Part shown: piece after piece, positions 8,248-17,175 of the stretch
How positions within the stretch are numbered: the stretch's first letter is position 1
Layout: every line of letters begins with the position of its first letter
Assembly: GCF_018687975.1 (NCBI RefSeq)
Contig: NZ_CP061310.1
Coordinates: forward strand, 1,364,001 to 1,428,000
Reading direction: 5' to 3'
DNA length: 64,000 nt
DNA from: Polynucleobacter sp. es-EL-1
GTDB lineage: Bacteria > Pseudomonadota > Gammaproteobacteria > Burkholderiales > Burkholderiaceae
Notes under the pieces: generated by a model
Database searches by the model: none
What the model was told of the DNA's origin: nothing
What the model saw: the letters and a program-made list of their open reading frames with translations, nothing else
Translations under genes and position numbers: made by a program

Positions 8248-9180
8248 TTATGACAGCGCCTTTGTAAGCTCAGGAACCGCTACGTTCAAATCGGCAACTA
8301 AACCATAATCAGCAACACCAAAGATTGGCGCCTCTGGATCTTTATTGATAGCAACAATGACCTTGGAATCTTTCATACCAGCTAAGTGCTGAATCGCACC
8401 AGAAATACCTACAGCAACATAAAGCTGTGGCGCCACAATCTTGCCCGTTTGACCAACTTGATAGTCGTTAGGCACATAACCTGCATCTACCGCAGCACGA
8501 GATGCACCCAGTGCAGCACCTAACTTATCAGCCAATGGCACCACGAGTTCTTGGTACTTCTCACCAGAACCAAGGCCACGACCACCAGACACAATAATCT
8601 TGGCAGCAGTCAATTCTGGACGATCAGATTTAGTCAATTCACGACCAATAAAAGTGGATTTACCAGAGCCATCTACAGCAGCAAGCTTTTCAAGTACTGC
8701 AGAACCGCCCAAAGCAGCTGGATCAAAGCCAGTAGTGCGAACTGTAATCACTTTGACGGGATCGATTGATTGAACAGTAGCAATTGCATTGCCCGCATAT
8801 ATTGGGCGCTCAAAAGTATCTGCTGATATCACTTTGGTAATGTCTGATAACTGGGCAACATCTAACTTAGCGGCAACTCGTGGCAGAACATTTTTGCCAT
8901 TTGCAGTTGCAGGAGCCAAGATATGACCGTAATCAGAAGCAATCGACAGAATCTGGGCTGCTAACGGCTCAGCCAACTGGTCAGCCAAGGCTGCATCATC
9001 AATCTGGATCACCTTGCGAACCCCAGTAATTTTGGTAGCTGCAGCTGCGGCAGCATCAGATCTGCTACCGGCTAGCAAAATATCCACCTCTGGTGAGCAC
9101 TGTAAGGCAGCACTCACTGCGTTTAAGGTTGCCGCCTTGAGAGAGACATTGTCGTGTTCAGCAATTACTAATGCAGCCAT
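8248..9180 (-). CDS. etfA: Electron transfer flavoprotein, alpha subunit
   Basis: Partner of EtfB; carries FAD and passes electrons from acyl-CoA and related dehydrogenases to ETF:ubiquinone oxidoreductase. The C-terminal FAD-binding region shows IIVSGGRGLGS, ASRAAVDAGYVPNDYQVGQTG, QLYVAVGISGAIQHLAGM and IVAINKDPEAPIF, all diagnostic. 310 residues. Its start directly abuts the etfB stop, so the two are translated from one message in equal amounts. Confidence 0.97.
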   Translation of the reverse strand: MAALVIAEHDNVSLKAATLNAVSAALQCSPEVDILLAGSRSDAAAAAATKITGVRKVIQIDDAALADQLAEPLAAQILSIASDYGHILAPATANGKNVLPRVAAKLDVAQLSDITKVISADTFERPIYAGNAIATVQSIDPVKVITVRTTGFDPAALGGSAVLEKLAAVDGSGKSTFIGRELTKSDRPELTAAKIIVSGGRGLGSGEKYQELVVPLADKLGAALGASRAAVDAGYVPNDYQVGQTGKIVAPQLYVAVGISGAIQHLAGMKDSKVIVAINKDPEAPIFGVADYGLVADLNVAVPELTKALS

Positions 9181-9930
9181 TTAAATTACCTTCGCTTCAT
9201 TTTTTAATTTATCAACCAAAGCAGCAACATCGGCCACCATCACACCAGCTGAGCGCTTAGGAGGCTCTTCCACTTTGAGGGTTTTAAGGCGCGGGCTAAT
9301 ATCCACCCCAAGATCACTTGGCTTAATCAGTTCAAGCGTCTTTTTCTTGGCCTTCATGATGTTGGGGAGAGTAACGTAACGAGGTTCATTTAAACGCAAG
9401 TCAGTTGTAATAACTGCCGGCAAACTAATGGCGATTGTCTCTAGACCACCATCAACTTCACGAGTCACATTGGCCCTACCATCCGCTATGAGCACCTTAG
9501 ACGCAAAAGTCGCTTGCGGAATATCCATTAGACTAGCCAACATTTGGCCCACCTGATTACTATCATCATCGATTGCCTGCTTACCCAGAATCACGATTTG
9601 CGCTTGCTCTTTTTCACATAAGGCTTTGAGGATCTTGGCAACTGCAAGAGGTTGTAATTCAGCGTCTTCCTCGACTAGGATGGCTCGATCTGCGCCGATT
9701 GCTAGAGCTGTACGAAGCGTTTCCTGACATTGGGTAGGGCCGGCAGAAATCACCACTATCTCACTGGCAACACCAGCCTCCTTCAGTCGCACCGCCTCTT
9801 CAACAGCAATCTCATCGAAAGGATTCATACTCATCTTGACATTGGCAAGATCAACACCAGAACCATCTGACTTAACGCGGATTTTGACGTTGTAATCTAC
9901 AACACGCTTTACAGCTACTAAAATCTTCAT
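9181..9930 (-). CDS. etfB: Electron transfer flavoprotein, beta subunit
   Basis: Binds AMP and pairs with EtfA. Recognised by KILVAVKRVVDYNVKIRVK, NPFDEIAVEEAVRLKE, LATALAIGADRAI-type region (here LRTALAIGADRAILVEED) and GKQAIDDDSNQVGQMLA. The ATG at 9930 (protein MKILVA) is preferred over 9936, which adds only two residues. About 249 residues. First gene of etfBA. Confidence 0.97.
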   Translation of the reverse strand: MKILVAVKRVVDYNVKIRVKSDGSGVDLANVKMSMNPFDEIAVEEAVRLKEAGVASEIVVISAGPTQCQETLRTALAIGADRAILVEEDAELQPLAVAKILKALCEKEQAQIVILGKQAIDDDSNQVGQMLASLMDIPQATFASKVLIADGRANVTREVDGGLETIAISLPAVITTDLRLNEPRYVTLPNIMKAKKKTLELIKPSDLGVDISPRLKTLKVEEPPKRSAGVMVADVAALVDKLKNEAKVI

Positions 9931-10000
9931 TCTCAATTCTCTAATCTATGAATTAACTTCTCTATTTTATCTGCCCACAATCATCCCAGGCAAAATCATT

Positions 10001-10921
10001 TCAGATGTCAGCCAGTGCTTTCACATGAGCCACTACGCTGCGCCCCAAGGCAGACAAGTTATATCCACCCTCTAGACAACTCACAATACGACCGTGGGCA
10101 AATTGATTGGCAACTTCTTTGAGCTTCTTAGTAATCCAAGCATAGTCATCCTCTACCAGACCCATCTGACCCAAATCATCCTCACGATGCGCATCAAACC
10201 CAGCAGAAATAATGATGAGCTCTGGCTCAAATTCTCTTAGCCGTGGCAACCACTGCTCCTCTACGATTGAGCGCACTACATCGCCACGTGTGGCAGCTGG
10301 TAGTGGGACGTTCACCATATTCTTTGCTTTATCCAAGCCACTATAGGGGTAGAAGGGATGCTGAAAGAAGCTACACATCAGCACATTGGGATCATTAAAA
10401 AATGCCGCCTCAGTACCATTACCATGGTGTACGTCAAAATCAATGATCGCCACACGACTGATACCGTACTCCTCCATGGCATAGCGAGCGGCTACTGCCA
10501 CATTATCAAAAACACAAAATCCCATCGAGCGAGTTGGTTCAGCATGGTGCCCTGGTGGACGAACTGCACAAAATACATTCTCGACCTCACCCTTCATCAC
10601 AGCATCTACCCCTGCAATAGCCGCACCAGCAGCACGCAGAGCTGCACTCCATGTATAAGGGTTCATAATGGTGTCGCCATCTAGCATGTAGTAGCCACTA
10701 GCTGGGGATCGTTCTTTGACAAAAGCAATGTGCTCAGGGCTATGTACTAACTCAAGTTGATCCTCGCTTGCTAATGGCGCATCTAAATGGTGTAAAAAAC
10801 GATCTATACCGCTACGAATGAGTTGATCATTAATGGCCTGAATGCGCTCTGGGCACTCAGGATGGTGACTGCCCATCTCATGCTTGAGAAAGTCTGAATG
10901 CGTTATGTATCCTGTTGTCAT
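10001..10921 (-). CDS. Histone deacetylase family (acetoin-utilization/acetylpolyamine amidohydrolase-like) protein
   Basis: Zinc-dependent amidohydrolase of the arginase/deacetylase fold, 306 residues. The catalytic blocks are complete: RPPGHHAEP (proton-relay histidines), DFDVHHGNGTEAAF (zinc Asp and His) and SAGFDAHREDDLG (second zinc Asp). In bacteria such enzymes act on acetylated polyamines, lysines or other acetylated small molecules; the substrate here is unknown. Next to etfBA on the same strand but 70 bases upstream, so probably a separate unit. Confidence 0.9.
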   Translation of the reverse strand: MTTGYITHSDFLKHEMGSHHPECPERIQAINDQLIRSGIDRFLHHLDAPLASEDQLELVHSPEHIAFVKERSPASGYYMLDGDTIMNPYTWSAALRAAGAAIAGVDAVMKGEVENVFCAVRPPGHHAEPTRSMGFCVFDNVAVAARYAMEEYGISRVAIIDFDVHHGNGTEAAFFNDPNVLMCSFFQHPFYPYSGLDKAKNMVNVPLPAATRGDVVRSIVEEQWLPRLREFEPELIIISAGFDAHREDDLGQMGLVEDDYAWITKKLKEVANQFAHGRIVSCLEGGYNLSALGRSVVAHVKALADI

Positions 10922-11004
10922 GACTAAGAATTCCCTTTAGCAGAACTATAATTTTTATAATTTCATTTATTCTTGCGGCACATCAAAAACCCACACCCTA
11001 TTTC

Positions 11005-12267
11005 ATGAATTTTCGCGCCCGCCACTTTACTGTATTACTAATTAGTTCACTTGTCTTGGGTGCCTGCTCTACCACCCCCACCCAAGAAGTAAAAACTCCA
11101 GAGGCTATCGTAAACCAGTCCGAGAATCTTGCTTCAGAGGCCCAAATTAGCCAAAACCTTAAGCAATTAATTGGCCAAGTTGCGCAGAAACAAAGCATCC
11201 CTTTACCTATCCTCGAATCTAGTTTTGCCGATGTTAAGACCATTGCATCCATCCGCAAGCTCGTATTACCCCCATCGGGAACCTTTAAAAAGAATTGGGT
11301 GGCTTATCGCAAACGCTTTATTGAGCCCATCCGCCTAAAAGCCGGAAAAGTATTTTGGGAGCAAAACCAAGCCTTTCTAGACAAGATTGAGCAAGAATCT
11401 GGCGTACCCGCTGAAGTCATTGTCTCGATTATTGGCATTGAAACCATCTATGGTCGTCATACTGGGAACTTTCGAGTCAAGGATGTTTTATCTACCCTGG
11501 CCTTTAGCTATCCAGATACTCCAAACAAAGCAGCGCGCGAGCAACTCTTTAAGGACCAATTACAAGATCTCATTCTCTTGTGCTGGACTGAGGCTGGCGG
11601 TCAGCTACCGGCAAATAACAGTATTCAGGGCGTTAATAACTCACGATTGAATTCTTGCCTCAATCAAAATAGCTCCTATGCTGGCGCCATTGGATTGCCT
11701 CAATTTATGCCAGGCAGTATTCGTAGCTTTGCAGTTGACGGAGATGGTGACGGCTATATTGATCTCAAACAAAGTCCTAAGGATGCGATCGCTAGTGTTG
11801 CTAACTTCATGAGAAAACATGGCTGGCAACCAGGTATGCCCATTTACTTCCCAATCCCAGAATCGGGGATTGAAGCTGCAAGAGCGCTAGCGGATGGCGA
11901 ACCTCAACTCAAGTACACAGTGCAAGAGCTTATTGAAAAAGGTATTTTGACAAAGGCCCAGGGAGATCTGCAAAGCGGTGGGGTGGAGCCTCAGAGTAAA
12001 GCGCTGATTGTCGATCTTCCTTATCCCGACAAAGATGGAATTGATCAAGTCCGTTACGTAGTTGGTCTTAATAACTTTCTCTCGATTGTTCAGTACAACC
12101 GCAGTTATTTTTATGCACAAAGTGTTGCTGAATTTGCAGAAGCGCTGGGGTATAAAAACCAAAGTGTAGTACCAGCGAACACTGATGCAGGGGTAGTAAA
12201 GGCGCCCGGGGCTACAAAAGCAAAGACGAAAAAAACAGGCTCAAAAAAGTCAAAACAAAAGAGTTAG
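11005..12267 (+). CDS. mltB: Membrane-bound lytic murein transglycosylase B
   Basis: Cleaves peptidoglycan between MurNAc and GlcNAc with formation of a 1,6-anhydro bond. N-terminal signal with the lipobox LVLGAC near residues 15-20 indicates outer-membrane lipidation. The catalytic Glu is in SIIGIETIYGRHTGN (about residue 147), followed by the family 3 lytic transglycosylase blocks AIGLPQFMPGSIRSFAVDGDGDG and NFMRKHGW. 420 residues with a lysine-rich, low-complexity tail of about 25 residues that is not part of the fold. Converges on cysM with only 24 bases between stops. Confidence 0.94.
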   Translation: MNFRARHFTVLLISSLVLGACSTTPTQEVKTPEAIVNQSENLASEAQISQNLKQLIGQVAQKQSIPLPILESSFADVKTIASIRKLVLPPSGTFKKNWVAYRKRFIEPIRLKAGKVFWEQNQAFLDKIEQESGVPAEVIVSIIGIETIYGRHTGNFRVKDVLSTLAFSYPDTPNKAAREQLFKDQLQDLILLCWTEAGGQLPANNSIQGVNNSRLNSCLNQNSSYAGAIGLPQFMPGSIRSFAVDGDGDGYIDLKQSPKDAIASVANFMRKHGWQPGMPIYFPIPESGIEAARALADGEPQLKYTVQELIEKGILTKAQGDLQSGGVEPQSKALIVDLPYPDKDGIDQVRYVVGLNNFLSIVQYNRSYFYAQSVAEFAEALGYKNQSVVPANTDAGVVKAPGATKAKTKKTGSKKSKQKS

Positions 12268-12291
12268 AGCAGCGGTATGTTGCTTACCGAC

Positions 12292-13203
12292 TTAAGCAGG
12301 GAATACGCCGGTAGACAAATAGCGATCACCACGGTCACACACAATAAACACAATCGTGGCATTTTCCACTTGACGTGCAACCCTTAAAGCCACAGCCAAT
12401 GCGCCACCAGCAGATATACCGCAGAAAATACCCTCTTGGGCCGCCATACGTCGGGCCATTTCTTCAGCTTCAGCCTGGCTGACATACTCAATGCGATCCA
12501 CTCTATCGCCCTGATAAATTTTTGGTAAATATTCCGGAGCCCATTTACGAATACCCGGAATCTGTGAACCTTCTTCTGGTTGGGCGCCAATAATCTGAAT
12601 ATCAGGATTCATCGACTTCAGAAAGGTGGATACACCAGTAATAGTCCCAGTAGTACCCATTGCAGAAATGAAATGAGTGACTTGCCCATCCGTATCGCGC
12701 CAAATTTCTGGGCCAGTCGTTTCAATATGTGCACGGGGATTATCAGGATTGGCAAACTGATCAAGCAATCGACCACGTCCCTCTTTTTGCAACTGCAAAG
12801 CATAATCACGTGCAAATTCCATACCGCCAGAGGTCGCCGTCAAAATGAGCTCAGCACCATAAGCAGCCATGCTTTGTCTACGCTCAATACTTTGATTCTC
12901 GGGCATTACTAGAATCATCTTATAACCTAGCATCGCAGCCGTCATTGCTAAGGCAATACCGGTATTACCACTCGTTGCCTCTATCAGAGTGTCGCCTGGC
13001 TTAATTTCACCACGCTCTTGAGCACGCAGAATCATCGACAGCGCGGGTCGATCTTTAACCGACCCCGCTGGATTGTTGCCCTCTAACTTACCTAAAATCA
13101 GATTATTTCTTTTGTCGATATCCGCACCTGGAATGCGTTGTAAACGAACTAAAGGCGTATTGCCTACAGTCTGAGAAATGGTAAGGTAAGAAGGTGTGCT
13201 CAT
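12292..13203 (-). CDS. cysM: Cysteine synthase B (O-acetylserine sulfhydrylase)
   Basis: PLP enzyme that makes cysteine from O-acetylserine and sulfide or thiosulfate. The PLP lysine is K50 in NNPAGSVKDRPA; the glycine-rich phosphate loop is GISAGGALA and the substrate loop EATSGNTGIALA. The extra residues around KWAPEYLPKIYQ and the 303-residue length favour CysM over CysK. Monocistronic by spacing. Confidence 0.93.
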   Translation of the reverse strand: MSTPSYLTISQTVGNTPLVRLQRIPGADIDKRNNLILGKLEGNNPAGSVKDRPALSMILRAQERGEIKPGDTLIEATSGNTGIALAMTAAMLGYKMILVMPENQSIERRQSMAAYGAELILTATSGGMEFARDYALQLQKEGRGRLLDQFANPDNPRAHIETTGPEIWRDTDGQVTHFISAMGTTGTITGVSTFLKSMNPDIQIIGAQPEEGSQIPGIRKWAPEYLPKIYQGDRVDRIEYVSQAEAEEMARRMAAQEGIFCGISAGGALAVALRVARQVENATIVFIVCDRGDRYLSTGVFPA

Positions 13204-13244
13204 GAAGCCATTTTAGCCATAAGCGCGCCTAGACATATAAGGGC

Positions 13245-13640
13245 TTAATTTCGGCGATTTGAGCCCGTACGATCCGTATGATGACGAGAACCGCCTTGAG
13301 AACGCGAACTACGCCTAGTGGAGCTAGACCCCTCCTTGTTGGTGCGCCCATTGGGCTCACGAAAGGAACTTGGCGCTTCGATTGTCAGACCATTACTCAC
13401 CATTTTCTCGACTGATTTCATGCCAATTCCCCGTACCCGTTTTTGCAAATCATTGGCATCCTGAAAGTGACCTCCATCCAATCGCTCGGCAATAATAGTT
13501 TTAGCCTTGGATGGGCCAATTCCTTTAATACTCTCTAACTCAGACTGGGTAGCAGTATTGACGTTGACTGGTGAGGCCGCAGATAAAGCAGAGACAGCTA
13601 CTAATACCGAAAATACTAAAGACTTTAATAATTGATTCAT
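13245..13640 (-). CDS. ComEA-like helix-hairpin-helix protein with a basic tail
   Basis: 131 residues from the ATG at 13640 (MNQLLKSLVFS); the upstream ATG at 13679 would place a hydrophilic stretch before the signal peptide and is rejected. Order: signal peptide ending near ALSAAS, the ComEA/HhH domain (PVNVNTATQSELESIKGIGPSKAKTI split across two hairpins, then VRGIGMKSVEKM), and a C-terminal tail of about 35 residues very rich in Ser, Arg and Gly. ComEA binds DNA in the periplasm during natural transformation. The tail is unusual and may add DNA affinity. Confidence 0.85.
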   Translation of the reverse strand: MNQLLKSLVFSVLVAVSALSAASPVNVNTATQSELESIKGIGPSKAKTIIAERLDGGHFQDANDLQKRVRGIGMKSVEKMVSNGLTIEAPSSFREPNGRTNKEGSSSTRRSSRSQGGSRHHTDRTGSNRRN

Positions 13641-13658
13641 GCAATCTCCATTAGTGAA

Positions 13659-13689
13659 TAAAAAAATCCACCCGCACAACGTGCCGGTG
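13659..13689 (-). terminator. Rho-independent terminator after hldD
   Basis: On the minus strand CACCGGCAC and GTGCGGGTG form a 9-position stem with one mismatch and a GTT loop, followed by GATTTTTTTATT. It lies between hldD and the ComEA-like gene and ends the long LPS-precursor transcript. Confidence 0.75.
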
Positions 13690-13738
13690 AATCAGTTACA
13701 ACGAATGGGATTAAAGACTGTTGACTGTATTTCAGTCT

Positions 13739-14758
13739 TTAAAGCGGGCTTGCCAAGAAATCAGTATTGGCTGATAACCAAGCAATATATCGACTGACAC
13801 CCTGCTCTACATTTAAGAAGGGTTCTGCATACCCAGCGGCACGCAACTTAGTGAGGTCAGCCTGAGTAAAGCACTGATACTTCCCTTTGAGTGCTTCGGG
13901 GAAAGGAATGTATTCAATCGCCTTTTCTTTAACCAATTCTTCGAGACTTGCAGGATTAGCACCATCAATCTTACGCATGGCGTTAGCCACTGCATGTGCC
14001 ACATCATTAAAGGGTTGCGCACGACCACTGCCTAAATTAAAGATGCCGCTAATTTCTGGATGATCCAAGAAATAGAGATTAACTTTGACAACGTCTTCTA
14101 CCGAAACAAAGTCACGACTTTGTTCACCGGCGCCATAGCCGCCATACTCACCAAAAAGCTTCACCTTACCAGCAGATTTGTACTGATGGTACTGATGAAA
14201 AGCTACAGAAGCCATGCGACCCTTATGGGATTCACGCGGACCATACACATTGAAATATCGGAATCCAACCACTTGGGCAGAATTTGATTTTTCAGCAAAG
14301 CGCTTACGCATTACTTGATCAAATAAGAATTTTGAATAGCCATAAATATTGAGTGGCTTCTCATGCTCACGGCTCTCAATAAAAATATCTGATCCACCGT
14401 AAGTTGCTGCAGAAGAGGCATAGAGCAACTGAACATTTTGAGCCGTACAGATATCGAGCAAATCCATGGTGTAGCGAAAATTATTAGCCATCATGAAAAT
14501 GCCATCAGTTTCCATCGTATCGGAGCAAGCCCCCTCATGAAAAACTGCCTTTACTTTGCCGAAGCGACCACTTCTAAATGCTTCTAGAAACTCATCTTTG
14601 TCCAGATAATCAATGATGTCTAGGTCAGCTAGATTGCGATACTTATCTGCAGGGCGTAAATCATCTACTGCGATGATATTTTTCTCACCACGCGCATTGA
14701 GCGCTTGAACAATATTGGCGCCGATAAATCCGGCAGCGCCGGTTACGATAATCGTCAT
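13739..14758 (-). CDS. hldD: ADP-L-glycero-D-manno-heptose 6-epimerase
   Basis: Last step in making ADP-L-glycero-D-manno-heptose for the LPS inner core. Short-chain dehydrogenase fold with TGAAGFIGANI at the N-terminus (NADP loop), the YGYSKFLFDQ active-site Tyr/Lys near residue 140 and GFRYFNVYGPRE. 339 residues. It starts 4 bases inside rfaE1 (ATGA overlap), so it is translationally coupled to the kinase of the same pathway. Confidence 0.96.
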   Translation of the reverse strand: MTIIVTGAAGFIGANIVQALNARGEKNIIAVDDLRPADKYRNLADLDIIDYLDKDEFLEAFRSGRFGKVKAVFHEGACSDTMETDGIFMMANNFRYTMDLLDICTAQNVQLLYASSAATYGGSDIFIESREHEKPLNIYGYSKFLFDQVMRKRFAEKSNSAQVVGFRYFNVYGPRESHKGRMASVAFHQYHQYKSAGKVKLFGEYGGYGAGEQSRDFVSVEDVVKVNLYFLDHPEISGIFNLGSGRAQPFNDVAHAVANAMRKIDGANPASLEELVKEKAIEYIPFPEALKGKYQCFTQADLTKLRAAGYAEPFLNVEQGVSRYIAWLSANTDFLASPL

Positions 14759-15684
14759 TGCAATTCCTCAGAAGTAACGGTGGCTGTTCCCAACTTGCCA
14801 ACCACAATACCGCCAGCTCGGTTAGCCAAAGCCATCGCTCTTTCCAGGGGCCAGCCAGCTGCCAATGCGACTGCCAGCGTGCCAATAACAGTATCACCGG
14901 CACCAGAGACATCAAATACTTCACGGGCTTGCGCTTTAACGTGGCTCACACCAGCCTCAGTAAATAAACTCATCCCCTCTTCAGAGCGAGTCAGGAGAAG
15001 CGCTTCCAGGTTTAATGATTTTCTAAGATCTTGCGCTCGCTTTGTAAGATCTTCTTCGCTAGTCCACTGACCAACCACTTGACGTAGTTCGCTACGATTC
15101 GGAGTCAAGACTGTGGCGCCACGGTACTTAGCGTAGTCGTCACCCTTAGGGTCTACCAAAATCATCTTCTTCTGCGCACGAGCCTGCTCGATCATCAAAG
15201 CTACTTGTCCCAATGCACCTTTGCCGTAATCAGACAAAATCACGACATCAGCATCTCCTACAAGCTTTTCATAACGCTCCAATTTATGAGCGAGGGCAGC
15301 CTCACTAGGAGCCTCTTCAAAATCCAAACGAATCAATTGCTGTTGTCTTGCGATGACACGTAGCTTCACAGTTGTTGGCACTTTGCCATCGACCTCAAGC
15401 TGACTATCTACGTGGCTGGATTTCAGCAATTCAGAAACACGGCGACCTGGCTCATCATCGCCAATCACGCCCAAAATAGTTGTCTTTGCACCAAGAGCTG
15501 CAACGTTACGCGCTACGTTAGCTGCGCCCCCTAAACGTTCATCAATCTTGCCCACTTGAACTACAGGAACTGGTGCTTCTGGAGAGATGCGATTCGTATC
15601 ACCAAACCAATAGCGATCGAGCATGACATCACCCACCACTAATAAGCGGGCTTTAGAAAATTGTTCTCGGTTGGCTTTTTCCAC
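14755..15684 (-). CDS. rfaE1: D-glycero-beta-D-manno-heptose-7-phosphate kinase
   Basis: PfkB-family kinase forming heptose 1,7-bisphosphate in the ADP-heptose route. Motifs: LVVGDVMLDRYWFGDT, RLGGAANVARNVAALGA and the catalytic DVSGAGDTVIGTLA near residue 265. 309 residues: it contains only the kinase half; the adenylyltransferase half fused in E. coli HldE is absent, as is usual in Betaproteobacteria, and must be encoded elsewhere. Confidence 0.95.
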   Translation of the reverse strand: MEKANREQFSKARLLVVGDVMLDRYWFGDTNRISPEAPVPVVQVGKIDERLGGAANVARNVAALGAKTTILGVIGDDEPGRRVSELLKSSHVDSQLEVDGKVPTTVKLRVIARQQQLIRLDFEEAPSEAALAHKLERYEKLVGDADVVILSDYGKGALGQVALMIEQARAQKKMILVDPKGDDYAKYRGATVLTPNRSELRQVVGQWTSEEDLTKRAQDLRKSLNLEALLLTRSEEGMSLFTEAGVSHVKAQAREVFDVSGAGDTVIGTLAVALAAGWPLERAMALANRAGGIVVGKLGTATVTSEELQ

Positions 15685-15731
15685 GGACTGACTGATCTTT
15701 CTAATGGATTCTCTTAGCGTTTATCTACTGC

Positions 15732-17096
15732 CTAATTATGACGACCAATACCTTGGTATTCAATGCCTAATTCTTGCATAGATTGCGGCTCATATAGATT
15801 GCGGCCATCAAAGATAATCGGGTTCTTCAAATTGGCTTTGAGCAGGTCAAAATCAGGGCTACGGAAGGCTTTCCACTCAGTCACGATGACTAGAGCATCA
15901 GCACCTTGGGTGGCTGCCATAGGGTCATCTACCAAAGTCACTTGTTTAAGCCCTTCTGGGTTGCCTTTAAAGTCCACCTCAAGACAATGCTTAGTTTCTG
16001 GCATCGCTACTGGGTCGTGCGCTACGACCTGGGCACCACGTTTAACCAGCTCTTGAATGATGACACGACTAGGCGCTTCGCGCATATCGTCTGTATTCGG
16101 TTTAAATGCTAAGCCCCACATGGCAAACTTCTTACCAGACAGATTCTTGCCAAAGCGTTTTTCAATCTTTTCAACCAGAATATATTTTTGGGCTTCGTTC
16201 ACGGCTTCGACAGCGTCCAAAATCTTCAGATCGCGGCCATGCTCAATGGCGGTCTTGGATAGAGCCGAAACATCCTTCGGAAAGCAAGAACCGCCATAAC
16301 CAGTGCCAGAATACAAAAAGCCGTAACCAATACGAGAGTCTGACCCAATTCCTTGGCGCACCGCTTCAATATCAGCACCTACTAAGTCCGCTAAATTGGC
16401 CAACTCGTTCATAAAAGAGATACGCGTCGCTAACATAGCATTAGCAGCATATTTAGTCAGTTCAGCACTCTTAACATCCATGTAATAGGTGCGTTCATGA
16501 TGACGATTAAAGGGAGCATAGAGTTTACGCATTTGCTCTTTAGCACGCAGGCCTGCTGGCGTATTTTGCGTACCAATCACAATACGATCTGGGCGCATAA
16601 AGTCTTCTACTGCCGCTCCCTCTTTAAGGAACTCGGGGTTAGATACAACAGAACAGAGTTCTGGTGAAAGACCTCTTTTAGTCAACTCTTCTGTGATTGC
16701 AGCAGCAACCTTGTCAGCAGTGCCCACCGGTACAGTTGACTTATCGACAATCACCTTAGGGGTGGTCATATGGCGACCAATATTGCGAGCTGCTGCTACG
16801 ACGTATTGAAGGTCAGCAGAGCCATCTTCATCCGGAGGGGTACCAACAGCAATGAACTGAATCTCACCGTGCGCTACAGAAGAAGCAATATCAGTAGAGA
16901 ACTGCAAACGGCCTGCAGCGCGATTGCGCTCAATCATCTCTTTAAGTCCTGGCTCATAAATGGGTACGCCACCAGAATTGAGAATATCGATCTTTTTAGG
17001 GTCAACGTCTACACAAAAGACATTATTACCCTGTTCTGCAAGACATGCCCCAGTAACAAGACCAACGTAACCGCTGCCAATGATGGTGACTTTCAA
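15732..17096 (-). CDS. ugd: UDP-glucose 6-dehydrogenase
   Basis: Oxidises UDP-glucose to UDP-glucuronate, a precursor of surface polysaccharides and lipid A sugars. Rossmann loop IIGSGYVGLVTGACLAE at the N-terminus, the catalytic cysteine in GYGGSCFPKDVSAL near residue 262, and WGLAFKPNTDDMREAPS in the C-terminal domain. 454 residues. Placed 47 bases upstream of rfaE1 in the same direction. Confidence 0.96.
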   Translation of the reverse strand: MKVTIIGSGYVGLVTGACLAEQGNNVFCVDVDPKKIDILNSGGVPIYEPGLKEMIERNRAAGRLQFSTDIASSVAHGEIQFIAVGTPPDEDGSADLQYVVAAARNIGRHMTTPKVIVDKSTVPVGTADKVAAAITEELTKRGLSPELCSVVSNPEFLKEGAAVEDFMRPDRIVIGTQNTPAGLRAKEQMRKLYAPFNRHHERTYYMDVKSAELTKYAANAMLATRISFMNELANLADLVGADIEAVRQGIGSDSRIGYGFLYSGTGYGGSCFPKDVSALSKTAIEHGRDLKILDAVEAVNEAQKYILVEKIEKRFGKNLSGKKFAMWGLAFKPNTDDMREAPSRVIIQELVKRGAQVVAHDPVAMPETKHCLEVDFKGNPEGLKQVTLVDDPMAATQGADALVIVTEWKAFRSPDFDLLKANLKNPIIFDGRNLYEPQSMQELGIEYQGIGRHN

Positions 17097-17175
17097 AACA
17101 ACTCCTTATATTTCATTTCAATACCACCATTAAAATTGCATTTGATGACGGTTTAATTAACTAGCTTTAATGTAA

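Noticed and set aside
12268..12291. CGGTA/TACCG hairpin between mltB and cysM
   Set aside because: A 5-bp stem without T-run is too weak for a terminator.
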